Positions 28,216 to 37,039 of a DNA stretch of 64,000 nt are shown in pieces. Every line of letters starts with the position of its first letter. Within the stretch, counting starts at the first letter, position 1. A model generated the notes under the pieces. The model was not told where the DNA came from and searched no databases. It saw only the letters and a list, made by a program, of their open reading frames with translations. The stretch is from Chitinibacter bivalviorum (lineage in GTDB: Bacteria > Pseudomonadota > Gammaproteobacteria > Burkholderiales > Chitinibacteraceae), in contig NZ_CP058627.1 in the NCBI RefSeq assembly GCF_013403565.1, forward strand, positions 62,001-126,000. The letters run 5' to 3'. Made by a program: the position numbers and the translations under genes.

Positions 28216-28242
28216 AAAAGCACACCTCGGTGTGCTTTTTTT
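28216..28242. terminator. Bidirectional intrinsic terminator
   Basis: AAAAAGCACAC-CTCG-GTGTGCTTTTTTT sits between convergent genes and has A and T runs on both sides, serving the secreted-protein gene rightward and the PP2C gene leftward. Confidence 0.93.
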
Positions 28243-28259
28243 AATGGCTTGAAAGAGGA

Positions 28260-29165
28260 TTAAATCGAATATTTATTAATCGCAGCCTGAATTTCAGCGA
28301 TGGCTTTTTCAATGTCATCATCACTAATTTCGGGTGTTGAATTCACATTGAGTGGGTCGATATGCGTGCTCACCGTGTCTTGATCTAGCTTCACGGTAGA
28401 AACAAAGCTCGAATCTTCTTCCTGATCGCTTTCGTGCCAGTTAATCGCCAGTGCAGTGAGATTGTCGCCAAATTTGCCACCGCGTAGCTCCGCTTTATCG
28501 AGCAGCTGCGGCAGGGCAAACATCACAGGGAACGAGCTTAAAAAGCGATTGATTTCATCATCCGCCAGCGAGCCCCACAAACCATCGGTGCATAGCAAAA
28601 TCGAATCGGCGTTTTGCAAGGCCACGCGCCCGCCAATATCAATATCGGGCATCAAAGTGCCGCCCAGACAGTTGTAGATCTTATTTTTTTCTGCGTGGTG
28701 CAGCGCTTGTTCGGCGGTGATCGCACCCGATTCAACTAGTTTTTGTACTTTAGAGTGATCTCGCGTTTGAGCGATAGTATGGCCGTCTCGCACTAAATAC
28801 AGGCGTGAATCGCCCACGTGCGCCCAATACGCCATGTCATCCTGAATAATGCAAGCCACCACCGTCGTGCGGGGGACTTCAAGCAGGTGTTGGGCAATGG
28901 CATAGTTGTAAATGGCTTCGTGGCAATTGAGCAGCGCATCGGCTAAAAATTGCGCGGGGCTATGAATGATGGGCGCGGCTTTCTTTTGAAACTGATCACT
29001 AAGCAACTCGACTGTAATTTGCGCAGCAACTTCACCGTGTAAATGTCCACCCATGCCGTCGGCAACGACCAAGAGTAAGGCGTCCCGACTGTAGGAATAG
29101 CCCACTCGATCTTGATTGTATTGGCGACCACCCTTGCGACTATCTTGAAAAACGGTAAATTTCAT
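28260..29165 (-). CDS. PP2C-family Ser/Thr protein phosphatase
   Basis: A 301-residue metal-dependent phosphatase: the N-terminal DSRKGGRQYNQDR, VVADGMGGHLHGEVAAQ (metal-binding Asp and Gly pair), AHVGDSRLYLVRDG and LLCTDGLWGSL motifs are all present. The C-terminal 60 residues are acidic and not part of the domain. Its start overlaps the stop of the kinase gene by four bases, so the two form a translationally coupled kinase-phosphatase pair that probably acts on common protein targets. Neighbouring yicC suggests the common betaproteobacterial arrangement. Confidence 0.92.
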   Translation of the reverse strand: MKFTVFQDSRKGGRQYNQDRVGYSYSRDALLLVVADGMGGHLHGEVAAQITVELLSDQFQKKAAPIIHSPAQFLADALLNCHEAIYNYAIAQHLLEVPRTTVVACIIQDDMAYWAHVGDSRLYLVRDGHTIAQTRDHSKVQKLVESGAITAEQALHHAEKNKIYNCLGGTLMPDIDIGGRVALQNADSILLCTDGLWGSLADDEINRFLSSFPVMFALPQLLDKAELRGGKFGDNLTALAINWHESDQEEDSSFVSTVKLDQDTVSTHIDPLNVNSTPEISDDDIEKAIAEIQAAINKYSI

Positions 29166-30130
29166 TCTTCACCTTTGGCCTTCGGGCGAGTCACTTCCTG
29201 CCACTTGCGTTTAATCGTATTGAGCAGGTTTGATTTTTTGCTGGGCGGCGAACCTGCCTCGAGCAAGGCTTTTTGAATTTGTGGCACGCTTTGCGGGCGG
29301 GCAGTCGGGTCAATCGAAATACACTGATGAATGAGCTCAAGTAATTCGGGTGAATATCGATCGCCGTATAAAATTTCCAGCCGTTGAACTTTATCTTCTT
29401 TTTCGCGTGCATCGGATGCTTGCGGTGCAGTACCGGCAATGCAGGCATACATCGATGCGCCAACGCCATAAATATCGGTCCATGGGCCATGCTGATCTTT
29501 ACGGCGATATTGCTCGGGTGCGGCAAAGCCAGGCGTGTACATCGGCGTTAGGCGTGAATGCTCGGTTGTGAGCGTTTGACGCGCCGAGCCAAAGTCGAGC
29601 AGCACTGGCGAGCCATCTTTGCGGATATAAATATTGGCGGGCTTGATATCAAGGTGCAGCAGCTTATTGAGGTGAACCTCACGTAAGCCATTGAGCAGAT
29701 TGTAAAATACACTGCGAATCAGCTTTTCATCCACGCCTTCACGTTCGTGATTGAGCTGGATTTCTTTTTGCAAAGTGCGGCCGCGCTCGTATTCCATCAC
29801 CATATACACGGTTTCATTGGCGCGGAAAAAATTCAGAACGCGTACGATGTTCGGATGTTGAATGCGGGCGAGGGTTTTACCCTCTTCAAAAAAGCATTTC
29901 AGGCCATGGCGAAACAGTGCGATATTCTCTTCACTGGTGGCTTGTACCGCAACGCCTTCTTTGCGTAGCGCTAATGAATTGGGCAAATATTCTTTAATCG
30001 CGACCGGATAATCGTTTTCATCGTGCGCTAAATAAACAATACTGAAGCCGCCAGCAGATAGTAGCTTGGCAATCGTATAGTTTTGTAATTGAAATCCGCG
30101 TGAAAGCGGTTGATTGCTAGGGGTGGCCAT
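29162..30130 (-). CDS. Ser/Thr protein kinase (Hanks type, cytoplasmic)
   Basis: A 322-residue kinase domain with little else. The glycine loop is LLSAGGFSIVYLA, the ATP Lys is in VAIKEYLP, the catalytic loop is LLHLDIKPANIYI (HLD in place of HRD, catalytic Asp kept), and the activation segment begins LLDFGSARQTL and ends FAAPEQY. No transmembrane segment or sensor domain is visible, unlike many PASTA kinases. It overlaps the PP2C gene by four bases and is divergent from yicC. Targets are unknown. Confidence 0.92.
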   Translation of the reverse strand: MATPSNQPLSRGFQLQNYTIAKLLSAGGFSIVYLAHDENDYPVAIKEYLPNSLALRKEGVAVQATSEENIALFRHGLKCFFEEGKTLARIQHPNIVRVLNFFRANETVYMVMEYERGRTLQKEIQLNHEREGVDEKLIRSVFYNLLNGLREVHLNKLLHLDIKPANIYIRKDGSPVLLDFGSARQTLTTEHSRLTPMYTPGFAAPEQYRRKDQHGPWTDIYGVGASMYACIAGTAPQASDAREKEDKVQRLEILYGDRYSPELLELIHQCISIDPTARPQSVPQIQKALLEAGSPPSKKSNLLNTIKRKWQEVTRPKAKGEE

Positions 30131-30215
30131 GCTCAGCTTTCGTTATAATCAGGCTATCTATGAATTGTGTGTCGCGACTAGCTAATTGTAAAGCGGCTTC
30201 TTACTAAGGATTTTT

Positions 30216-31082
30216 ATGATTTACAGCATGACAGGTTATGCCAGTAGCCAGCGCGAATTATCACTCGGTGTTTTGTCCGTTGAATTGCGCGCGGTCAATC
30301 ATCGCTTTTTGGACCTAAGCCTACGTTTACCAGAGGAGTTTCGTGCTCTCGAAGGTGCGATTCGCGAAAAGCTCACTGGCCGTCTCAATCGCGGCAAGCT
30401 CGAATGCCGGCTCAACTTTAATGCTAAAGACGGTGCCAATACGCAGTTGCGCCTAAACAACGCTTTAGTCGCCGAATTACTGCGTTTGGCCGATCAGGTG
30501 AAAGAGCATCAAGCAACGGCGGGTGATCTGCGCATGGGCGAGATTTTGCGCTGGCCAGGCGTGATCGAGTCTGATGCCTTGCCCACTGAAGTGTTGCAAG
30601 CAACGGCACTCGAAATATTGGATGTGGCGCTTGATGATTTTTTGGCTTCGCGCGCACGCGAAGGTGAAAAACTCGGCGCTATTTTGCTGGCGCGCGCCGA
30701 TGAAATGGAGCAAATCCTGGCCGAGATCAAGCCGCGTTTGCCGCAAATTATCGAAGAGTACGAAGCCAAGCTCACGCAACGTTTTGTCGATGCCATCGGC
30801 ACCGCGGATGACGACCGTATTCGCCAAGAAATGGTGATGTTTGCGCAAAAAGTCGATGTGCAAGAAGAAGTCGATCGTTTGGCGACCCACATTGCCGAGC
30901 TTCGCCGTATTGTGAAAACCGGCGGTAACGCGGGTAAACGCCTGGACTTCTTGATGCAAGAGCTTAATCGCGAAGCCAATACCTTTGGTTCGAAGTCAAT
31001 TTCAGTTGATACGACCAAAGTAGCGATGGCGCTCAAAGTCTTGATCGAGCAGATGCGTGAGCAAATTCAGAATATCGAGTAA
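30216..31082 (+). CDS. yicC: YicC/YloC-family endoribonuclease
   Basis: A 288-residue protein of a family shown in E. coli to act on RNA. It has the N-terminal MIYSMTGYASSQRE and LRAVNHRFLDLSLRLPEEFR, a long helical middle, and the conserved C-terminal GKRLDFLMQELNREANTFGSKS. In many relatives it lies directly upstream of gmk; here a terminator follows and gmk is 18 kb away. Confidence 0.93.
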   Translation: MIYSMTGYASSQRELSLGVLSVELRAVNHRFLDLSLRLPEEFRALEGAIREKLTGRLNRGKLECRLNFNAKDGANTQLRLNNALVAELLRLADQVKEHQATAGDLRMGEILRWPGVIESDALPTEVLQATALEILDVALDDFLASRAREGEKLGAILLARADEMEQILAEIKPRLPQIIEEYEAKLTQRFVDAIGTADDDRIRQEMVMFAQKVDVQEEVDRLATHIAELRRIVKTGGNAGKRLDFLMQELNREANTFGSKSISVDTTKVAMALKVLIEQMREQIQNIE

Positions 31083-31100
31083 TTTTCGCGATTTGCAGAC

Positions 31101-31128
31101 AAAAAGCCGAGCGTGTCTCGGCTTTTTT
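31101..31128 (+). terminator. Intrinsic terminator after yicC
   Basis: AAAAAGCCGAG-CGTGT-CTCGGCTTTTTT. It separates yicC from the phosphonate island. Confidence 0.93.
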
Positions 31129-31221
31129 GTTTTTTTAACGTGAGTGCTGTGGCATGAATCAATGGGCGTCGAGCTTGTTGCCGCCCAAGTACAAAATAGT
31201 TTCGCCAATAAATCAAAAATT

Positions 31222-31263
31222 CGTCTAGACGTCATCGGCTTGTCATTTTCTGATGCGCATAAT
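31222..31263 (+). promoter_or_regulatory. Overlapping GntR-type operator and Pho box before the phosphonate transporter
   Basis: CGTCTAGACG (31222-31231) is a perfect palindrome related to the CATCTAGATG sites elsewhere in the island. It overlaps a Pho-box-like pair, ACGTCAT (31229) and TTGTCAT (31240), spaced 11 bp. Eleven bases later is CATAAT (31258-31263), a good -10. This suggests activation by PhoB and repression by the GntR protein at one promoter. Confidence 0.65.
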
Positions 31264-31300
31264 TGCGGCAGTTAAATCCACTTGAGAAGGAAACTGCGCA

Positions 31301-32320
31301 ATGAAAAAACTGACTTGTCTTTCTGTGGCGCTTTCAGCGCTGTTCACCGCTTCGATCGCCTTGGCCGATAGCACGCTCACCGTTTATACCGCGCTGGAGG
31401 CCGACCAGCTCAAAGCGTATCAAGCTAAATTTGAAGAAGAAAACCCTGGCATTAAATTGAAATGGGTGCGTGATTCAACCGGCATTATCACGGCCAAATT
31501 ATTGGCCGAAAAAGCCAATCCACAAGCCGATGTCGTGATGGGTTTGGCTGCTTCGTCGCTGCTGGTGCTGGAAAAAGAAGGCATGTTGCAAGCTTATGCA
31601 CCTAAGGGTGTAGAGAAGCTGAGCAAAGAATATGTGGATGCTGCTAATCCACCTGCATGGGTTGGGATGGACGTGTGGGGCGCGACGGTTTGCTTTAATA
31701 CCGTTGAAGCCGCTAAACAAGGCTTGAAAAAGCCAGAAAGCTGGAAAGACCTGCTCAAGCCTGAATACAAAGGCAAGATCGTGATGCCAAATCCAGCCTC
31801 CAGCGGCACGGGTTATTTTGACGTGAGCGCTTGGTTGCAAATGTTTGGCGAAAAAGACGGCTGGGCGTATATGGATAAATTGCACGATAACATCGCGCAA
31901 TACACGCATTCAGGCTCTAAGCCTTGTAAGCAAGCCGCCGCAGGCGAATTCCCGATTGGTATTTCATTTGAATACCGCGCCGCCAAATTAAAAGAAGGTG
32001 GTGCGCCGATCGATCTGGTCTTTCCGAAAGAAGGTCTGGGCTGGGATTTGGAAGCCACCTCGATTATGAAGGGCAGCAAAAACCTCGATGCGGCGAAAAA
32101 ACTCGCTGACTGGTCTGCCTCCAAATCAGCCAATGAGTTGTATGAGAAAAACTTTGCCATCGTTGCGATGCCCGGCGTTGCCAAACCCAATGCTCATATT
32201 CCTGCTGACTACGAAAAACGTCTAATCAAACAAGATCTGCGCTGGTCAGCGAGCAATCGCGACAAGATCTTGGCTGAGTGGACCAAACGCTACGACAGCA
32301 AATCTGAGCCGAAAAAATAA
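31301..32320 (+). CDS. phnS: 2-aminoethylphosphonate ABC transporter, periplasmic binding protein
   Basis: A 339-residue solute-binding protein of the iron/aminoethylphosphonate (AfuA-like) class. The signal peptide ends at SIALA (residue 22), followed by DSTLTVYTALEADQLKAYQ, and ADVVMGLAASSLLVLEKEGML, NPASSGTGY and GISFEYRAAKL are typical of PhnS2-type proteins. The ligand is inferred from the phnW and phnX genes downstream; an iron(III) role is less likely in this setting. AGAAGGAAAC precedes the ATG. First gene of the transport operon. Confidence 0.88.
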   Translation: MKKLTCLSVALSALFTASIALADSTLTVYTALEADQLKAYQAKFEEENPGIKLKWVRDSTGIITAKLLAEKANPQADVVMGLAASSLLVLEKEGMLQAYAPKGVEKLSKEYVDAANPPAWVGMDVWGATVCFNTVEAAKQGLKKPESWKDLLKPEYKGKIVMPNPASSGTGYFDVSAWLQMFGEKDGWAYMDKLHDNIAQYTHSGSKPCKQAAAGEFPIGISFEYRAAKLKEGGAPIDLVFPKEGLGWDLEATSIMKGSKNLDAAKKLADWSASKSANELYEKNFAIVAMPGVAKPNAHIPADYEKRLIKQDLRWSASNRDKILAEWTKRYDSKSEPKK

Positions 32321-32381
32321 GCACTCGATATTTTCAAACAATACCGCACACGCTCTTGGGCGTGGGCGGTTGTGGTGTTAT

Positions 32382-32942
32382 ATGAAACTCACTCTAAATG
32401 ATATTGCCGACTTGTATCTCGGTGCCGGGCAAACTTTGTACGGCGGCGAGGCGGTGAGTCAGCTGGCTCATGCCTTGCAAAGCGCCCATTTTGCCGAGCA
32501 GGCTAATGCGTCCCCCTATTTAATTACTGCCGCGCTATTGCACGATATTGGGCATATTTTGGCTGGGCAGCAAAACGACGATGTCGATGCCGGGATTGAC
32601 GATCGACACGAATCGGTCGCGATTGCTGCGCTTAAGCCTTTATTTGGTCAGCGCGTATTAGCGCCCATTGCACTGCATGTCGAAGCCAAGCGTTATTTAA
32701 GCGCGATTGATCCGGTCTATCACGCCACCTTATCGCCCGCGTCGCAAAAATCGCTGATTTTGCAAGGCGGCGTGATGAGCAAGGAAGAGGTGCAGCGTTT
32801 TGCGAGCAATCATTTTGCCGAGGATGCTGTTTTTCTGCGCCGCTGTGATGATCAGGCCAAAATCCCCGATCTGCCAACCGCCGCTTTGGCGCATTATCTG
32901 GCCATTGCCGCCAGCGTTTGCCACAGCGAGGTGGTGGCATGA
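32382..32942 (+). CDS. PhnZ-like HD-domain phosphonate oxygenase
   Basis: A 186-residue HD-fold protein of the phosphonate-associated type. PhnZ uses a di-iron centre and oxygen to split 2-amino-1-hydroxyethylphosphonate into glycine and phosphate. The PhnZ substrate residues Tyr24/Glu27 match Tyr20/Glu23 here (YGGE), and the metal ligands His34, His58-Asp59 and His80 match His30, His54-Asp55 and His76. His99 and Asp156/157 probably complete the site. Its hydroxylase partner PhnY is not seen in the window. The ATG at 32382 is preferred to a TTG at 32370. Its stop overlaps the start of phnT. Confidence 0.72.
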   Translation: MKLTLNDIADLYLGAGQTLYGGEAVSQLAHALQSAHFAEQANASPYLITAALLHDIGHILAGQQNDDVDAGIDDRHESVAIAALKPLFGQRVLAPIALHVEAKRYLSAIDPVYHATLSPASQKSLILQGGVMSKEEVQRFASNHFAEDAVFLRRCDDQAKIPDLPTAALAHYLAIAASVCHSEVVA

Positions 32943-34075
32943 TGCGCGAACCTATTCTTGCCGCGCCAGAGTTGGCTTTAAGCGGCATCAGCAAGCAATT
33001 TGGCGCGTTTACTGCGCTGCAAGACATTAGTCTCACGGTCAATAAAGGCGAATTTGTTTGCCTGCTCGGGCCATCGGGCTGCGGTAAAACGACGTTGCTG
33101 CGCATGATCGCGGGTTTGGAGAGCTGCGAGAACGGGCAGATCTACCAAGCCGATCGCAATATCACACGCGCGTCGCCAGCTCAGCGCGACTACGGCATTG
33201 TGTTTCAATCGTATGCGCTGTTCCCCAATCTGACCGTGGCCGCCAATATTGCCTACGGGCTCAAAGGCCGCCGCGAAGATAAAGAACGTCGTGTCAGCGA
33301 GCTGCTCGCTTTAATTGGCTTGCCCGGTATCGCTCAGAAATACCCCGCGCAATTATCCGGCGGACAACAACAACGCGTGGCTTTGGCGCGAGCTTTGGCT
33401 ACGTCGCCAAGTCTGTTATTACTCGATGAGCCTTTATCGGCGCTCGATGCGCAGGTGCGAGAACATCTGCGTAGCGAAATTAAAGCCTTACAGCAAAAGC
33501 TCGGTATCACGACGATCATGGTGACGCACGATCAGGAAGAAGCGCTGACGATGGCTGATCGCATCGTGGTGATGAATCATGGGGTGATCGAACAAATCGG
33601 TACGCCAGCACAAATCTACCAGCAGCCAGCGAGCCGTTTTGTCGCGGATTTTGTCGGCCATTGCAACTGGATACGTGGGATCGCCACGGGTGTGAATACC
33701 GTGCAGTTGGGTGCCGCTCAATTGGCGGTTAATCCGGCCAAGCCTTTGCAAGCTGGCGAGCAATACGAGCTATTTATCCGCCCGGAGGATGTTGAGTTGC
33801 TCCCCGAGTGGCAAGCGGATGAGCAGCATGCTTTGGCTAAATTAATGCATCTGGAGTTAATTGGCAGCATTTATCGACTAAAACTCTCAGTTGCACATTG
33901 GGGCGGTATTGAGTTGGAAGTGGTCGCAAGCCATCGAGAAATGGCCGCTTTGCGCATTGATGATGGGCAATTGATTCCGCTGCGCCTGCCGGCACAGCAT
34001 TTACGTTGCTTTGGCGAAGTCTTGAAACTCGATTCCCTTAATGCTGAGGCCTTCAGTGGCGAGGTGGCGCAATGA
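32939..34075 (+). CDS. phnT: 2-aminoethylphosphonate ABC transporter, ATP-binding protein
   Basis: A 378-residue ATPase: Walker A LGPSGCGKTTLLRMIAGLE, Q-loop, signature LSGGQQQRVALARALA, Walker B LLLLDEPLSALDAQ and the switch His in VTHDQEEALTMADR, then a C-terminal TOBE-like domain. The start at 32939 gives an ATGA overlap with the preceding gene and has GCGAGGTGG upstream. It energises uptake with the PhnS protein and the fused permease that follows. Confidence 0.9.
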   Translation: MMREPILAAPELALSGISKQFGAFTALQDISLTVNKGEFVCLLGPSGCGKTTLLRMIAGLESCENGQIYQADRNITRASPAQRDYGIVFQSYALFPNLTVAANIAYGLKGRREDKERRVSELLALIGLPGIAQKYPAQLSGGQQQRVALARALATSPSLLLLDEPLSALDAQVREHLRSEIKALQQKLGITTIMVTHDQEEALTMADRIVVMNHGVIEQIGTPAQIYQQPASRFVADFVGHCNWIRGIATGVNTVQLGAAQLAVNPAKPLQAGEQYELFIRPEDVELLPEWQADEQHALAKLMHLELIGSIYRLKLSVAHWGGIELEVVASHREMAALRIDDGQLIPLRLPAQHLRCFGEVLKLDSLNAEAFSGEVAQ

Positions 34076-35802
34076 ATCGGGTTTTGAATTGGCCGTGGTT
34101 TGCGCCGCGCAGCCGCAAATCAGCCTCCAGCAACTTGAGCAGCAATAGCGAAACATTGGCCTGGCTCTTGGCTGGCTTGTGCGTGCTGGCTATGTTGCTG
34201 CTGTTGGCTGGGCCGCTGTTGGCGATTTTAAGTCAGGCCTTTATCGACAAAGAGAGTGGCCAGTGGGGTTTTGCCACGATCGCAGCCGGTTTGGCCGCAT
34301 CCGGTCTGCTGCACAGTGCGAGCAATAGCGTATTAGTGGCGCTGGCTAGTACCGCGCTGGTGTTGCCTTTGGCCTATCTCTACGCCGCGGCTTTAACGCG
34401 CACGGCGATGAAGTGCAAAGGGCTGCTGCGTATGCTGGCGCTGATTCCATTGCTCGCGCCATCGCTCTTGCCCGGCATTGCGCTGGTGTACTTGTTTGGC
34501 AATCAGGGCATGCTCAAGTCTTGGTTTCCGGATGGCAGCATTTATGGCTTCTGGGGCATTGTGATTGCGCAGGTGTTTTTTACTTTTCCGCATGCCTTGA
34601 TGATTTTGCTGACAGCCTTGCGCGTGGCCGATGGTCGTTTGTACGAAGCCGCCACGGCGCTGGGGGCTGGGCCGCTGCGCCAGTGGTTGACCGTGACTTT
34701 GCCCAGTGTGCGTTATGGCTTGCTCTCGGCGGCGGTCGTGGTGTTTACGCTGGTCGTGATTGACTTTGGTGCGGCCAAAGTGATCGGTGGGCAATTTAAT
34801 GTGCTGGCGCTCGAAGCCTACAAACAAGTCATCGGGCAGCAAAACTTTGCGCGTGGCGCAGTGATCGGCGTGTTGCTGCTGATCCCCGCATTGCTATCGT
34901 TTGTACTCGATCATATTGCGCAACAAAAGCAGCAAGCGATGCTTGGCGCGCGCGCCCAGCCTTTGCAAATTCGGCCGCATGTGTTGCGCGATCGGTTGGC
35001 TTTGCTGTTTTGCGCGGTGATCAGTGGCGCTTTGTTGTTGATTTTGGGGACGGCGGTTGCGGCTGCGCTGATCAAATTATGGCCGTATCAAATGCAGCTT
35101 TCTTTGGCGCACTTCAATTTTGACGATGTTGACGGCGGCGGCTGGGCGGCGTTTTTCAATAGCTTAACAATGTCGGCGGGCACGGCGCTGTTTGGCACGG
35201 TGCTGGTGTTTTGTGGCGCATGGCTAACTGAAAAAGTGCCCGCGTGTCGTGTCTGGCGGCAACCCTTGCATCTGCTGGCGATGTTGCCGATGGCGGTGCC
35301 GGGCTTGGTGCTGGGCTTGGGCTATGTGTTTTTCTTTAATCATCCAGCCAATCCGCTGCACGGGCTGTACGGCACGATGACGATCTTGATTTTGTGCTCG
35401 ATCGCGCATTTTTATACCACGGCGCATCTGACTGCGGTCACCGCGCTCAAGCAGCTTGATCGCGAATTTGAAGCGGTGGCGGCGTCGCTCAAAGTGCCAT
35501 TCTGGCTCACCGCGTGGCGAGTGACTTTGCCGGTGTGTCTGCCTGCGGTGCTGGAGATAGCGCGTTATTTCTTTGTTGGCACGATGACAACGGTTTCGGC
35601 GGTGGTGTTTATCTATACGCCGGACACGATGCTGGCCTCGGTCTCGGTGCTCAATATGGATGACGCCGGCGATACGGCGGCGGCGGCGGCGATGGCGACG
35701 ATGATCGTCCTTAGCTCGGCGCTGGCGTGTGCTGTGTTTGCACTTTTGAGCTATTGCCTGCAACGCAAGAGTCAAGCTTGGCGATTACCTGCCAAGGTAT
35801 AG
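34072..35802 (+). CDS. 2-aminoethylphosphonate ABC transporter, fused permease
   Basis: A 576-residue inner-membrane protein with about twelve TM segments in two halves, each with a binding-protein-dependent transport signature (EAATALGAGPLRQWLTVTLP near residue 190 and EAVAASLKVPFWLTAWRVTLP near 465). Both permease halves are thus in one chain, as in FbpB and PhnU2-type transporters. It overlaps phnT by four bases. A terminator follows at 35860, so this ends the transport unit. Confidence 0.88.
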   Translation: MNRVLNWPWFAPRSRKSASSNLSSNSETLAWLLAGLCVLAMLLLLAGPLLAILSQAFIDKESGQWGFATIAAGLAASGLLHSASNSVLVALASTALVLPLAYLYAAALTRTAMKCKGLLRMLALIPLLAPSLLPGIALVYLFGNQGMLKSWFPDGSIYGFWGIVIAQVFFTFPHALMILLTALRVADGRLYEAATALGAGPLRQWLTVTLPSVRYGLLSAAVVVFTLVVIDFGAAKVIGGQFNVLALEAYKQVIGQQNFARGAVIGVLLLIPALLSFVLDHIAQQKQQAMLGARAQPLQIRPHVLRDRLALLFCAVISGALLLILGTAVAAALIKLWPYQMQLSLAHFNFDDVDGGGWAAFFNSLTMSAGTALFGTVLVFCGAWLTEKVPACRVWRQPLHLLAMLPMAVPGLVLGLGYVFFFNHPANPLHGLYGTMTILILCSIAHFYTTAHLTAVTALKQLDREFEAVAASLKVPFWLTAWRVTLPVCLPAVLEIARYFFVGTMTTVSAVVFIYTPDTMLASVSVLNMDDAGDTAAAAAMATMIVLSSALACAVFALLSYCLQRKSQAWRLPAKV

Positions 35803-35859
35803 TGCTGAATATTAATTATTTATTGGTTTGTGTTGATATACCCATATCATATTCCCATG

Positions 35860-35881
35860 GAGCGCGGTTTCGCGCTTTTTT
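35860..35881 (+). terminator. Intrinsic terminator between transporter and phnW
   Basis: AGCGCG-GTTT-CGCGCT with a T-run directly after. Only 13 bases separate it from the operator before phnW, and no convincing promoter lies between. Confidence 0.8.
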
Positions 35882-35893
35882 GGGGCTTAAAAA

Positions 35894-35907
35894 TTCATCT
35901 AGATGAA
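35894..35907. promoter_or_regulatory. GntR-type operator before phnW
   Basis: TTCATCTAGATGAA, a perfect 14-bp palindrome containing the CATCTAGATG core found beside the GntR gene. It ends 10 bases before the phnW start and touches its RBS (AAAGAGG). The position fits a block to elongation or initiation. Confidence 0.75.
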
Positions 35908-35917
35908 AGAGGTTTGT

Positions 35918-37018
35918 ATGTTGCTCCCTCATGTGCTGTTAACCCCCGGCCCACTGACGACTAGCTTGGCAACGCGCACCGCGATGCTCAAAGACTGGGG
36001 CTCGTGGGATGGCGATTTTAATGCGCTCACTGCGTCGGTGTGCGCTGATTTGCTGGCGATTGCCAACGGGCAAGCCACGCATTGCTGCATTCCCTTGCAA
36101 GGCTCGGGCACGTTCGCCGTTGAAGCCGCCATCGGCACTTTAGTACCCAAGCAAGGCAAATTGCTGGTGCTGGCCAATGGCGCTTATGGCGAGCGGATGG
36201 CCAACATCGCAAAGGTGATGGGGCGCGAACTGAGCGTTTTATGCTGGGCCGATGGCGTGCCGGTGGATGTGGCCGCTGTGGCCGCCGCTTTGCAGGCCGA
36301 CGCTGCAATTACCCATGTTGGCGTGATTCATTGCGAAACGGCGACGGGCTTACTCAATCCGCTGGCGCAAATCGCCGCCGTCGTCGCGGCCGCAGGGCGC
36401 GAGTTGATCGTGGATGCAATGTCGTCGTTTGGCGCGCTAGACATCGATCTAGCCACAATGCCGATTTGCGCCGTGATTGCGGCATCGGGTAAATGTCTGG
36501 AAGGCGTACCCGGCATGGGTTTTGTGATTGCCAAAAAATCTGCGATTGAAAATGCGTCTGGCAATAGCGCCTCGCTGGCGTTGGATCTGGCCGATCAATA
36601 TGCCTATCTGCAGCGCACCGGCCAGTGGCGCTTTACGCCGCCCACCCATGTCGTCGCCGCGCTGCGCGCCGCGATCGATCAGTATCAACTTGAAGGCGGT
36701 CGCGCAGTACGACTGGCACGCTATCAAGCCAATGCTAATGCCTTGATCGATGCGTTAAGCCGCGCTGGCTTGCAGCTGTTTTTAGCGCCTGAATTACAAG
36801 CGCCGATTATCTTGACTTTCCATGCCCCTGCGCACGCCGATTACCGCTTTATCACCTTTTACAACGCGATGCGCGAACGCGGGTTTGTGCTGTATCCGGG
36901 CAAATTAACCGCAGTTGAGACATTCCGTGTTGGCTGCATCGGCGCGATTGACGCCGCCACGCTGCAACAGGCTGCGCACGCCATTGTTGATGTATTGATC
37001 GAACTTGGCTGGCTTTAA
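35918..37018 (+). CDS. phnW: 2-aminoethylphosphonate--pyruvate transaminase
   Basis: PLP enzyme that moves the amino group of 2-aminoethylphosphonate to pyruvate, giving phosphonoacetaldehyde and alanine. The 366-residue fold type I aminotransferase starts [16 protein letters not shown], has [35 protein letters not shown] and the PLP Lys192 in [14 protein letters not shown]. The ATG at 35918 has AGAGG upstream; a start at 35903 would lie in the operator. It precedes phnX, which uses its product. Confidence 0.94.
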   Translation: MLLPHVLLTPGPLTTSLATRTAMLKDWGSWDGDFNALTASVCADLLAIANGQATHCCIPLQGSGTFAVEAAIGTLVPKQGKLLVLANGAYGERMANIAKVMGRELSVLCWADGVPVDVAAVAAALQADAAITHVGVIHCETATGLLNPLAQIAAVVAAAGRELIVDAMSSFGALDIDLATMPICAVIAASGKCLEGVPGMGFVIAKKSAIENASGNSASLALDLADQYAYLQRTGQWRFTPPTHVVAALRAAIDQYQLEGGRAVRLARYQANANALIDALSRAGLQLFLAPELQAPIILTFHAPAHADYRFITFYNAMRERGFVLYPGKLTAVETFRVGCIGAIDAATLQQAAHAIVDVLIELGWL

Positions 37019-37039
37019 CCCCATTTATTAGGAAATAAA

